Positions 13,188-20,828 of a DNA stretch of 25,598 nt are shown piece by piece (the first letter of the stretch is position 1; each line of letters begins with the position of its first letter). A model generated the notes under the pieces. It had not been told where the DNA came from. It worked only from the letters and a program-made list of their open reading frames with translations, and made no database searches. This stretch comes from DALYJJ01 sp031969915 (GTDB lineage Bacteria; Acidobacteriota; Terriglobia; Bryobacterales; Bryobacteraceae): assembly GCA_031969915.1 (NCBI GenBank), contig DALYJJ010000093.1, forward strand, positions 1 through 25,598, read 5' to 3'. The translations under genes and the position numbers were made by a program.

Positions 13188-13514
13188 ATGAAGCAAATTC
13201 TGGGTACCGCTGCAATGATCGTGCTGGGCAGCACGATGGCGATGGCCGAGTCCTGGAGCGGTCACGTGATCGACGTGATGTGCAAGGGCAAGGACGCGAC
13301 GACGCACACGAAGGGCTGTGCGATCGGTTGCGCGAAGGGCGGCTACGGCCTGTTGACGGCCGATGGCAAGTTTGTGAAGTTCGACGAAGCCGGGAACGCG
13401 AAGGCGTTGGCGGCGTTGAAGGCGACCTCGCGCGAGAAGGATCTGCGGGCGAAGGTCACGGGCAAGCTGGCCAACGAAGTGATCGCGGTCGACACGATCG
13501 AAATCGAGAAGTAG
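13188..13514 (+). CDS. Small secreted Cys-containing protein of acidobacterial type
   Basis: 108-residue protein with a clear signal peptide (MKQILGTAAMIVLGSTMAMA, cleavage likely after residue 20). The mature part begins ESWSGHVIDVMC and holds Cys 32, 44 and 48 in the order MCKGK, then HTKGCAIGCAKGGYGL, followed by LLTADGKFVKFDEAGNAKAL and a compact beta-type tail (VTGKL, VIAVDTIEI). I recall many similar short exported proteins in acidobacteria, without a known role. A fold of small OB or beta-sandwich type with a disulphide or metal site is possible but unproved. It has a strong Shine-Dalgarno. A stem-loop lies just after its stop. Confidence 0.82.
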   Translation: MKQILGTAAMIVLGSTMAMAESWSGHVIDVMCKGKDATTHTKGCAIGCAKGGYGLLTADGKFVKFDEAGNAKALAALKATSREKDLRAKVTGKLANEVIAVDTIEIEK

Positions 13515-13520
13515 AAGGCT

Positions 13521-13970
13521 TCAGGCCGGGGGGGCGCTGCTCAGCGCCCTCTTTCGCAGTCCCACCCAACCGGCGAACACCGCCGGATTTTCCAGCCACG
13601 TCAGCATCCAGAGCAGCATTTCTTCTTTCGCGGCCCGGGGAGCGCCTTCCAGGCGGCGAAGGGCGAACCGCGCGTGTTCCTTGGCGGTGAGGACGGCCTG
13701 GCGCACGGCGGGGCGGTCGCGGCCGGCGGCGTACTCATGGGCGAGGGCGGCGAGGGTGCGCTCGAGGGCATCGAGGGAGTCCTGGCGAACGCCTTCGACG
13801 AGCGGGGCGAGGGGAATGCCGGTGTCGCGGAGGGCGTGGCGGAGCCAGGACTCCGGCGCGCCGAGGGCGGCCTGCAGAGCGGCGAACTCAGGCGGGTCGA
13901 TCACGGAGGGCTGCCGCTCGCCGAGGAGTTCGCGCAGGCGGACGAGCCGCGGCCGGCGTGGTGTGGCCAC
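13521..13970 (-). CDS. Hypothetical alpha-helical protein
   Basis: 149-residue, Ala/Leu/Arg-rich, probably helical cytoplasmic protein that I do not recognise. It has no signal peptide; the C-terminal part KEEMLLWMLTWLENPAVF holds the only distinctive segment. GTG 13970 is chosen since a TATCCT box ends five bases upstream and no Shine-Dalgarno is visible. The gene lies 24 bases after mltG on the same strand, so it may also be read through from mltG. Codon use looks coding, but high-GC DNA makes false frames common, so existence is likely and not certain. Confidence 0.6.
   Translation of the reverse strand: MATPRRPRLVRLRELLGERQPSVIDPPEFAALQAALGAPESWLRHALRDTGIPLAPLVEGVRQDSLDALERTLAALAHEYAAGRDRPAVRQAVLTAKEHARFALRRLEGAPRAAKEEMLLWMLTWLENPAVFAGWVGLRKRALSSAPPA
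13532..13554 (+). terminator. Probable terminator overlapping the convergent gene end
   Basis: GGGCGCT (13532-13538) and AGCGCCC (13543-13549) form a 7-bp stem with a 4-base loop, followed by TCTTT. It lies 18 bases after the 13188-13514 stop codon and inside the last codons of the minus-strand gene at 13521. Confidence 0.55.
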
Positions 13971-13975
13971 GTCTC

Positions 13976-13981
13976 AGGATA
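13976..13981 (-). promoter_or_regulatory. Candidate -10 box between mltG and the 13521 gene
   Basis: On the minus strand TATCCT stands five bases before GTG 13970, in the 24-base gap after mltG. The spacing fits a leaderless transcript. No -35 seen. Confidence 0.33.
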
Positions 13982-13994
13982 CCCGCGAGCTTCC

Positions 13995-15002
13995 TCAGCG
14001 TGGGCTCTTCCGGTAACGGGCCACGGCGCGGTTATGGGCGGCGAGGTTGGCGCTGAACACGTGCTCGCCTGAATCACCGGGTTTGGCGACGAAGTACAGG
14101 TACGGGCTTTGGGCGGGCCGGAGCGCCGCGCGCAGGGCTTCGATGCCGGGGTTGGCGATGGGTCCTGGGGGGAGGCCGGGAGTCCGGTAGGTGTTGTAGG
14201 GGTGTGGGCTGGCGAGGTCGGAGCGGTAGATGGCGCCGCGCCAGCGGCCGTCGAGCAGGGCGGCGTAGATGGTCGTCGGGTCGCAATCGAGCTTCATGCC
14301 CGCGGTCAGGCGGTTCTGATAGACGGAGGCGACGAGGGGCCGTTCGGCGGCCACGGCGGACTCCTTTTCGACCAGCGAGGCGAGCGTGACGGCGCGGTGC
14401 GCGTTCGGGGGCGCGCCGAGTTCCTTCCAGACGGAACGGAATTTGGCGGTCATCTGGCGGGCGAGTTGTTCGGGGGTGGTGGCGCGGGTCAGGCGGTAGG
14501 TGGAGGGGAAGAGGTAGCCCTCGAGCGACGGGGCGCCGGGGGCGAGGTCGCCGATCAGTTCCTTGACCAGGGCCGGCTTGCGGGCCGCGGCGAGGAACGC
14601 TTCGGGAGTGAGGGGGAGCCGGAGGCGGCCGACGGCGGCGGCGGCATCGAACAGGTTGGCGCCTTCGGGGATCGTGACGGCGTAATAGTGAACATCGCCG
14701 GCGGCGAGGCGGGCGGCGACGTGGTCGGGCGTATCCGGAGCGGCGAAGCGGTACTCGCCGGCCTGGAGCACGGCGGAGGGGCGAAGAGCACGCGCGGCGA
14801 GGAACTGCCAGCGGGACCTCACGACGCCGTTCCGGGCGAGCAGCGACGCGATCTCGGCCGAGGGCATGCCGCGGGGAATCTCGAGAAAAACGGGCTCGGC
14901 AAACCCCGCATAGCGGTCTGCTTTCACAGCCCAGAGGGCGGCCCCGGCGGCGGCGGCGGCGAGGATCGCAAGGCCCGGCATCAGGCGGCGTCGTCGGGCC
15001 AT
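13995..15002 (-). CDS. mltG: Endolytic murein transglycosylase MltG
   Basis: 335-residue inner-membrane lytic transglycosylase that cuts nascent peptidoglycan and limits glycan strand length. Residues 8-26 form one N-terminal membrane segment after a basic MARRRRL start. The LysM-like part (FLEIPRGMPSAEIASLL) follows, then the YceG catalytic domain with VTIPEGANLFD, LEGYLFPSTY, TLASLVEKESA (catalytic Glu region, 211-215), VASVYQNRL, LDCDPTTIYAL-like and SPYNTY-like segments (SPHPYNTYRTPGLPPGPIANPG). Length is normal. ATG 15002 lies inside the end of ruvX (22-base overlap), so the pair is coupled. Confidence 0.95.
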   Translation of the reverse strand: MARRRRLMPGLAILAAAAAGAALWAVKADRYAGFAEPVFLEIPRGMPSAEIASLLARNGVVRSRWQFLAARALRPSAVLQAGEYRFAAPDTPDHVAARLAAGDVHYYAVTIPEGANLFDAAAAVGRLRLPLTPEAFLAAARKPALVKELIGDLAPGAPSLEGYLFPSTYRLTRATTPEQLARQMTAKFRSVWKELGAPPNAHRAVTLASLVEKESAVAAERPLVASVYQNRLTAGMKLDCDPTTIYAALLDGRWRGAIYRSDLASPHPYNTYRTPGLPPGPIANPGIEALRAALRPAQSPYLYFVAKPGDSGEHVFSANLAAHNRAVARYRKSPR

Positions 15003-15451
15003 TCGCAGTTCCCTTCCCCGGGAGGCCGGTGGTGGTCCAAATACTCCTGAAGCAGGATGGCGGCGGCGACGCGGTCGACGTCGCCACGGCGCCGGCTGGC
15101 GCTAACGCCGAGTTCGCGAAACAGCTCTTCCGCTTCGACGCTGGTGAGCCGCTCGTCCCATAAATCCACTGGCAATCCGGAAAATTGCGCGAGTTTATCC
15201 GCAAATTGCCGGGCGCGGGCCGCGGCGGGTCCTTCGGTTCCGTTCATATTGACCGGCAGTCCCACGACGAACCGGGTCACTTCGCGCTCCGCGGCCAGTT
15301 TCCCGATGTGGGCGAGATCCTCGCGGAGGGTCGTGCGGACGAGGGTCTGGAGGCCTTGCGCGGTGAGGCCCAGGGGGTCGCTGAGGGCGAGGCCGATGCG
15401 GCGTTTGCCGAAATCGAGGGCCAGGATTCGAGCGGGGGAATGGGACGTCAC
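14981..15451 (-). CDS. ruvX: Putative Holliday junction resolvase / pre-16S rRNA nuclease RuvX
   Basis: 156-residue RNase H-fold nuclease (YqgF/RuvX) linked to 16S rRNA maturation and junction cleavage. ILALDFGKRRIGLALSDP contains the first catalytic Asp (about 13). RFVVGLPVNMNG and VDLWDERLTSVEAEE carry the next acidic sites, and RRRGDVDRVAAAILLQEYL the last. GTG 15451 is preferred to the longer frame (ATG 15481 or GTG 15526) because the conserved domain begins eight residues in and a TAAAAT box ends eight bases before it. The downstream gene mltG overlaps its 3' end. It is divergent from the AI-2E gene. Confidence 0.92.
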   Translation of the reverse strand: MTSHSPARILALDFGKRRIGLALSDPLGLTAQGLQTLVRTTLREDLAHIGKLAAEREVTRFVVGLPVNMNGTEGPAAARARQFADKLAQFSGLPVDLWDERLTSVEAEELFRELGVSASRRRGDVDRVAAAILLQEYLDHHRPPGEGNCEWPDDAA

Positions 15452-15459
15452 GATGGACG

Positions 15460-15465
15460 ATTTTA
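15460..15465 (-). promoter_or_regulatory. Candidate -10 box of ruvX
   Basis: Minus-strand TAAAAT, close to the TATAAT consensus, ends eight bases before GTG 15451. The short distance implies a leaderless mRNA. The site lies inside the longer ruvX frame, which argues against those earlier starts. Confidence 0.5.
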
Positions 15466-15519
15466 TCGCTCCGGGCGTCATGTTAGAGTAGCGGTAGCGA
15501 TTCGGGGGAATCTCGCGCG

Positions 15520-16683
15520 GTGGCACTCCTCAGTCCCAGTTTACCTGTCCAGCGACCGAACAACCCGAGTGCGTTCGTGATCGCGGTGGGCGTGGTAATC
15601 GCGTTGTTATACATCGGCAAGCTGTTCTTCGTGACACTGATCACGGCGGTGATTCTCTCCTTTATTCTGGAGCCCGGCGTGAAGCTGGTGATGCGGGCGA
15701 AACTGCCTCGGGGGCTGGCGAGTTTCGTGGTCTGTTCGGTGGCACTTCTGGCGCTGTACCTGATCGGCCTGGGCTCGTACTCGCAGGCGGTGGGATTCAT
15801 GGCGGACCTGCCCGGCTACTCGGAGCGGATCAGCGGGTTGATCGACGGGGCGTCGTTGCGGCTGGAGGCTGCGGAGAAGTCGGCGTACGAACTACTGATC
15901 CCAAAGCGTCTGCGGGACCGGGATGCGCGCATCCAGGCGCAGCCCATAGAACCCGCGGGGCGTTCGGCGCGGGGCAGGAAACGGGTGGCGGAGCCGCCCA
16001 TGCCGCCGCCGATTCAGGAAGTGCGCATCCGCCAGGACCGGCCGCCGCTGCTGACCACGGTGTGGAACGAACTGCAGGCGTTTTACGACGTGATTCTGAT
16101 GGTCTCGTTCGTGCCCTTCCTGGTGTACTTCATGCTCAGTTGGAGCGACCACCTGCGGCGGGCCTTCCTGGCGCTGTTTCATGGGCCGGACCGGCAGGTG
16201 GCGGGCAAGACCTGGGAAGGCATCGCGAACCTGGCGCGGGCCTACATGGTGGGCAATTTCCTGCTGGGCGTGTTGCTCTCCGTCGCCACGGCGCTGTTCC
16301 TCTACCTGATGAAGGTGCCGTACTGGGGACTGGTGGGGCCGATCAGCGGGTTCCTGAGCCTGGTGCCGTACGTGGGCCTGCCGCTGTCCGTGGTGCCGGC
16401 CCTGCTGGCGGCGCTGCCGGTGGCAGACAAACTGGCGCCGTACCTGGTGATCGGGACGACGGTGGCGTTCTTTCACCTGCTGGCGTTGAACCTGCTGTAC
16501 CCGAAGCTGGTGGGCTCGCGCGTGCACCTGAACCCGCTGGTGGTGACGATCGCGCTGATGTTCTGGGGCCTGCTGTGGGGCGGCGCGGGGCTGATTCTGG
16601 CGATTCCGATCACCGCGGGATTGAAGGCGGTGTGCGATAACGTGGCCGGCCTGCAGGCGTACGGGAAGTTACTGGGCGACTAG
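15520..16683 (+). CDS. AI-2E family transporter (PerM/TqsA type)
   Basis: 387-residue polytopic inner-membrane protein. Two N-terminal hydrophobic segments (FVIAVGVVIALLYIGKLFFV and a second through VVCSVALLALYLIGLG) are followed by a soluble region with a basic, Pro-rich linker (about 130-175). Then comes the C-terminal set of helices with MVGNFLLGVLLSV, GLVGPISGFLSLVPYVG (the family PYVG/PxxG mark) and LNPLVVTIALMFWGLLWGGAG. The family exports autoinducer-2 or acts as ion antiporters or permeases, so the substrate is open. The start is GTG 15520, with a GGGGG stretch upstream in place of a clear Shine-Dalgarno. Its 3' end overlaps the convergent esterase gene by 15 bases. Confidence 0.88.
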   Translation: MALLSPSLPVQRPNNPSAFVIAVGVVIALLYIGKLFFVTLITAVILSFILEPGVKLVMRAKLPRGLASFVVCSVALLALYLIGLGSYSQAVGFMADLPGYSERISGLIDGASLRLEAAEKSAYELLIPKRLRDRDARIQAQPIEPAGRSARGRKRVAEPPMPPPIQEVRIRQDRPPLLTTVWNELQAFYDVILMVSFVPFLVYFMLSWSDHLRRAFLALFHGPDRQVAGKTWEGIANLARAYMVGNFLLGVLLSVATALFLYLMKVPYWGLVGPISGFLSLVPYVGLPLSVVPALLAALPVADKLAPYLVIGTTVAFFHLLALNLLYPKLVGSRVHLNPLVVTIALMFWGLLWGGAGLILAIPITAGLKAVCDNVAGLQAYGKLLGD

Positions 16684-18753
16684 CCAGGCGAGCACCGCAT
16701 CCAGGCGCTCGGCGGTGAAGCGGTTCCAATCCTCGGGCGTTTGCAGTTCGGCGCGGGTCCCTTCCACCGCGCGCCGCACTGCCTCCACGTCGTGATACCG
16801 GTCGAGCCGCGGCGCGACGATCAGCACCCTTCCCGCAATCCCCTGGACGATCTCGCCGTAATCCACGGGGACATGCGAGGCCAGGCGCGGGGCGAGGCCA
16901 TGCAGATGTGTGTAGTGGCGCAAGCCCTCCGTCTCCCCGGCCGGGGCGCTGAAGGGAGCGAAGGCGGAGACGGCGGCGATGCCCCGGATGCGCGGCTCAA
17001 GCGCCGCCGTCCAGAGCGCGATCTTCCCGCCGAGCGAATAACCGGCGAGGAATATGCGTGCGGCGTCGATTTCTTCGAGGGCGGCGAGCGCGTCCACCGC
17101 CGCGCGGGTGTCGGCCACCATCTTGCCGAGCAGCGACCAGCGCGGATACCGGTGGTAGAACCGGCGCGCCTGCTCCACACGCGAGCCGAAGCCGATCTGG
17201 TCGAAGGCGAAGACGGCGAAGCCGCGTTGCACCAGAGGGCCGATGTGGGGCCGCGCCCAGCGCGAGTAGCCGGTGGCGTGCGCATAGGGATGGAGCCAGA
17301 TCACCACCGGGAGTTTGCCGGCAGCCGGCGCGTCCGGCAGGTAGAGGTCGCCCTTCAAATCGTCGCCGAAGGAGAGCGTGGCGGCGCGGACGCGGTTGAT
17401 CGCGAGCGGGCGGCCGTAGAGCACGCCGGGCCAGCCGTCGCTGGTGCGCGGGGCGCCCTGCAGCCTGTTCCGGGCCGGATAGCGCGCGCCGGGCGGCTCT
17501 TCGCCCAGCGCCCAGCGCAGGCGTTGCGGGAGCGTGCCTTGCTTCGGCGGCTCGGGGATGGCGCCCGCGCGGCGCTGCCACCGGTCGTAATCGAAGCCGT
17601 AGAAGACCGTCTCCGGGCGTGGAAACGAGGCGCGGCCGAAGGCGGTGTCGAAGAAATCGAGATAGCGCTCAATGTCTTCGGCCGCCGTGGCGTGCTCGCC
17701 CGCGCGGAGGGAAAGCCCGATGCGGTCCGGCGCCCCATGGAACCGGTAGACGCGCCGGACCGAACGATACGCCTGCTCCCAGGCCCACGGCGCGCCTTGT
17801 CCTTCGGTCCACGCCGAAGCCATGAGCAGCGCGCGCGGCGCCACCATGGCCATCAACAGGTTCTGATCCACGGGCAGTTTGTGTTCGCGGCCCATGAAGA
17901 AGCGCAGGCGCGGGTGGAACCAGTGGGGGAAGTTGCCGGTGATCTGTTCGATGCTCTCGTTCACGAACGGATCGCTGGTGTACCGCCAGGGAGTGCCCTC
18001 GCCGGTGTTGCCGCTGGAGAGCGCCACCGCGGCGATGCGTTCGTCGAAGGCGGCGGCGAGCAGCGCCTGCTTGCCGTTGCGCGAGTGGCCGGTGATCGCG
18101 ATCCGCTTGCCGTCGGCTTCGGGCACGGTGAGCAGATAATCCACCGCCCGCATGCCGGCCCACGCCCAACGCGCGAGCACGGAGAAATCGTGCTCGGGAT
18201 ACACGTCCAGGAACGCGTCGGAATCGTCCGTGTAGCCGTACACGGGGTCCATCGCGAGATAGACGCAACCCAGGTAACCGCGCCGGACCGCGGTCAGAAC
18301 CCAGGGCCGTTCGCGCGGATGGTTCGTGAGGAAGACCGGGAACGGACCCTTGCCCGGCGGGATCAGCAGTTGCACGCGCAGGCGCCCGCGGCGCCCGGGA
18401 CCGAACTCGAGCGTCACCTCGCGGAGCCGCACGCCGCCGTCGTCGCTCTCCCTGGTGACGACGGCCCGCAGGTTGTCCGGCGCAGGGGGCATCTTGCCGA
18501 AGAACCAACGTTCGTACTCGGCGCGGATCAGCCCGCGCTGGCGCGCCCACTGGGCCTGCGTCGCGATCGGCAGGCCGGTATCGAGCATCCGCAGCGGATC
18601 GGGCAGAGAGGCCTGCCCACGCATCTTCGAAAAATCCGGAGCCTGCTCGCCGGTCCGCCGCTGCCACTCGTCCCAACTCCTGTCATGCAGATTGATGCGC
18701 TGTTGCGCCGCCAACGCGCCGGCAAGCAGCAGCAGGAAAACCGAGTGCTTCAC
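16669..18753 (-). CDS. Secreted two-domain alpha/beta hydrolase: CE15-like esterase plus dienelactone hydrolase-like domain
   Basis: 694-residue exported protein. Signal peptide MKHSVFLLLLAGALAAQQ if translation begins at GTG 18753; GTG 18762 is an alternative. The first half resembles CE15 glucuronoyl esterases, which cut lignin-glucuronoxylan ester bonds: ITGHSRNGKQAL (nucleophile Ser about 224, in place of the usual GCSRNGKG), WFHPRLRFF, MAMVAPRALL and RAGEHAT (candidate His about 354). The usual acidic residue after the SxG strand is not obvious (SSGNTGEGT). The second half has VIWLHPYAHATG, a GYSLGGKIAL nucleophile elbow (Ser about 573) and VLIVAPRLDRYHD, as in dienelactone hydrolase or acetyl esterase folds. 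Last gene of a four-gene chain; its start overlaps the upstream stop (GTGA). Confidence 0.8.
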   Translation of the reverse strand: MKHSVFLLLLAGALAAQQRINLHDRSWDEWQRRTGEQAPDFSKMRGQASLPDPLRMLDTGLPIATQAQWARQRGLIRAEYERWFFGKMPPAPDNLRAVVTRESDDGGVRLREVTLEFGPGRRGRLRVQLLIPPGKGPFPVFLTNHPRERPWVLTAVRRGYLGCVYLAMDPVYGYTDDSDAFLDVYPEHDFSVLARWAWAGMRAVDYLLTVPEADGKRIAITGHSRNGKQALLAAAFDERIAAVALSSGNTGEGTPWRYTSDPFVNESIEQITGNFPHWFHPRLRFFMGREHKLPVDQNLLMAMVAPRALLMASAWTEGQGAPWAWEQAYRSVRRVYRFHGAPDRIGLSLRAGEHATAAEDIERYLDFFDTAFGRASFPRPETVFYGFDYDRWQRRAGAIPEPPKQGTLPQRLRWALGEEPPGARYPARNRLQGAPRTSDGWPGVLYGRPLAINRVRAATLSFGDDLKGDLYLPDAPAAGKLPVVIWLHPYAHATGYSRWARPHIGPLVQRGFAVFAFDQIGFGSRVEQARRFYHRYPRWSLLGKMVADTRAAVDALAALEEIDAARIFLAGYSLGGKIALWTAALEPRIRGIAAVSAFAPFSAPAGETEGLRHYTHLHGLAPRLASHVPVDYGEIVQGIAGRVLIVAPRLDRYHDVEAVRRAVEGTRAELQTPEDWNRFTAERLDAVLAWLVAQ

Positions 18754-19208
18754 GCCGTGCACCCGGGGAACGACGCGCGGACCTGGTTTCCCTGGAAACC
18801 CAATGCGCCGCGCAGGCCTTGTTCGGACGTGTAGAACGCGAAAAGCGTGAGGCCCTTGAGGGTCGCGAAGAACGCTTCGGCTGCGGTCCGTGGGCTCGCT
18901 TCGGCCGGCGCCAACCGTTCGAAACGCTCCGCCACGGTGCCCGCCTCCGCCGCGAAGGCGCGCAGTTCTTCACGGAACCGTGCCTGGCGGCGGGCTTCGC
19001 TGTGCGTCAACACCAGGTCGATGTGGCTCGCCACGTGCGCCTCCTTCGAGCCTGGCAGCATCGCCTCCGCCGCCCCGATCACCTGGTCGAACTCCGCCTT
19101 CGAAAAGAACTGCGGCCGGTAATCGCCGGGCGCCTTTCGCAGGGCCGCGTGTTGATGCTGGAAGGCGGCAACGCCGAGCAAGGCAGCGAATTCGCGCCGG
19201 TCCATCAT
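18750..19208 (-). CDS. Gluconate 2-dehydrogenase subunit 3 family protein
   Basis: 152-residue protein matching the gluconate_2-dh3 family, the small subunit that accompanies GMC flavoprotein dehydrogenases and carries an export signal for the complex. It starts MMDRREFAALLGVAAF (twin-arginine-like RR with a short hydrophobic stretch). Then FFSKAEFDQVIGAAEAMLPGS, ASHIDLVL, FFATLKGLTLFAFYTSEQGLRGALGF and a final FPGC follow the family order. ATG 19208 overlaps the GMC stop (ATGA). An upstream extension of the frame to 19415 is only antisense-like read-through of the GMC gene. The GMC partner itself lacks a signal, so co-export through this subunit is likely. Confidence 0.85.
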   Translation of the reverse strand: MMDRREFAALLGVAAFQHQHAALRKAPGDYRPQFFSKAEFDQVIGAAEAMLPGSKEAHVASHIDLVLTHSEARRQARFREELRAFAAEAGTVAERFERLAPAEASPRTAAEAFFATLKGLTLFAFYTSEQGLRGALGFQGNQVRASFPGCTA

Positions 19209-20824
19209 GCCAGTTCGCTCCGCTTCATCCTGTCCGCCAGGTATTCCGACGCGCGCCAGGCGAGCGCCATGATCCAGGTGGTGATCCCATGCGTTCCCGG
19301 CGAAGAGACGAAACACGACGCGTCGGTGACGAAGAGGTTCTTCACGTCGTGACTCTGGCAATACGGGTTCAACACACTGGTCCTGGGATCGGTTCCCATT
19401 CGCGCCGTGCCGCACTCGTGAGTGGCGTCGCCCAGCGGCTCCAGGTACTTGCGATAGGGAAGAATCTCGGCGTCGCAGGCCTTCAGCACCCGTTCCATCC
19501 AGCCGTACATGTCCTCCATCATGCGGCGTTCATTGGCGCCGTGGCCGCAGCGGAAGCGCACCTGCGGAATGCCGTAGGCGTCCTTCCGCTCCGGGTCGAT
19601 TTCGAACTGGTTGGAATGATACGGCAGGCACTCGCCGTAGCCGCGCAGGGAAATGGTTGCGCCGTAGCGGGAACGGATCTCGTCCTTGAGTGCCGCGCCC
19701 CACTTTGTTTCCAGGCCCCCGGCGCTGGACATGCCGCGCCCAAACCCCGTTCCGGTGAGCAGGAAGTAACCGCCCTGGTAGTCCACCTTGTGCTGGTAAT
19801 TGAAGCGCGGGATGGTGACGTGCGAACCGCCGGCGCCCTCTTCGTCCTGCCGTTTGCGATTGCGCAACAGCGGAACCACGCCCACCACGGGGCCGGACTT
19901 GATGGTGTCCATCAGATAGCGGCCGAGGAGTCCGCTCGAATTCGCGATTTTCGAATTGAGCAGGATGCGCCCGGACTCCACGGTGGACGCGGCGAGCACG
20001 ACGGCCCTGGCTTTCACATCGTAGGACTTCTTCGAAATCGCGTCGAAGAACGCCACGCCGGAGGCCCGGCCCTCGCGGTCCATGGTGACCAGGTGCGCCA
20101 CGGCGTTGGTGCGCAGAGTAAAGTTCGGTTTCCGCGCCAGCCGGGGCACCATCACGTCGAGCGTTGAGAAGCGCGCCCGCACGTCGCAGCCGTGACCGCA
20201 CGCACCGCAGTAGTGGCATGCCGGGCGCCCGTCGTAGGGAACCGAGAGCGCGGCGGTGCGCTCGAGCAGCACCGGCACGCCGATGCGCGCGGCGCGGTCG
20301 CGAAGGAACAACTCGCCGCAGCGCGGCCGGTGCGGCGGCCCGGCGTAGATGCCGTCGGGCATGTTGACGTAGTTGTCGGCCTGGCCGGAGATGCCCACCA
20401 GGCGTTCCACTTTGTCGTAATAAGGCGCCATCTCAGCGTAGGAGACGGGCCAGGTTTCGAAGTCCAGCGGGCCGTGGCGGAAACACGAACGCCCCCACGT
20501 GTTCGTGCGCCCGCCTACCGCGCGGAGGCGTGTCCAGTGGAAGCCATCGAGGGAGTCATAGCCGTCCCGGCGCGGGTTGGTGTAGAGGTGCGCGGTGTAC
20601 TCGTTGATCTTCCAGAGGCCGTCGTATTCGCCCGGTTTGCCGGCGCCGCGAAACGGCAGGTGGTACGGCAGGGAGTGGGTGAGGAAATCCTTGGCCGGGC
20701 GCAGAGTGCGTCCGGCTTCGAGCATGAGCACCTGGAGGCCGGCGTTCGCCAGGACCCACGCGGCCGTCGCACCGCCCGCGCCCGAGCCCACCACCACGGC
20801 GTCGTAGACCTTGTTCTCCATCAC
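19205..20824 (-). CDS. GMC-type FAD-dependent dehydrogenase with Cys-rich insert
   Basis: 539-residue glucose-methanol-choline flavoprotein. Rossmann motif VVVGSGAGGATAAWVLANAG at 10-29 binds FAD, with MLEAGR closing the second strand. GGRTNTWGRSCFRHGP is the family flavin loop. Catalytic region HECGTARMGT has His about 469, and THGITTW has His about 512. A four-Cys segment CHYCGACGHGC (203-213) may hold an Fe-S cluster, as found in FAD-glucose and gluconate dehydrogenases with a subunit 3. It probably oxidises a sugar or alcohol in the periplasm and passes electrons to the respiratory chain. GTG 20824 follows GGGAG by seven bases; ATG 20821 is next. The gap to the upstream gene is four bases. 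Confidence 0.9.
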   Translation of the reverse strand: MMENKVYDAVVVGSGAGGATAAWVLANAGLQVLMLEAGRTLRPAKDFLTHSLPYHLPFRGAGKPGEYDGLWKINEYTAHLYTNPRRDGYDSLDGFHWTRLRAVGGRTNTWGRSCFRHGPLDFETWPVSYAEMAPYYDKVERLVGISGQADNYVNMPDGIYAGPPHRPRCGELFLRDRAARIGVPVLLERTAALSVPYDGRPACHYCGACGHGCDVRARFSTLDVMVPRLARKPNFTLRTNAVAHLVTMDREGRASGVAFFDAISKKSYDVKARAVVLAASTVESGRILLNSKIANSSGLLGRYLMDTIKSGPVVGVVPLLRNRKRQDEEGAGGSHVTIPRFNYQHKVDYQGGYFLLTGTGFGRGMSSAGGLETKWGAALKDEIRSRYGATISLRGYGECLPYHSNQFEIDPERKDAYGIPQVRFRCGHGANERRMMEDMYGWMERVLKACDAEILPYRKYLEPLGDATHECGTARMGTDPRTSVLNPYCQSHDVKNLFVTDASCFVSSPGTHGITTWIMALAWRASEYLADRMKRSELA

Positions 20825-20828
20825 GCGC

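Noticed and set aside
16741..18834. 697-codon open frame antisense to the esterase gene
   Set aside because: No domain, and biased Arg/Gly/Ala/Val/Glu composition; the esterase strand has signal peptide and catalytic motifs.
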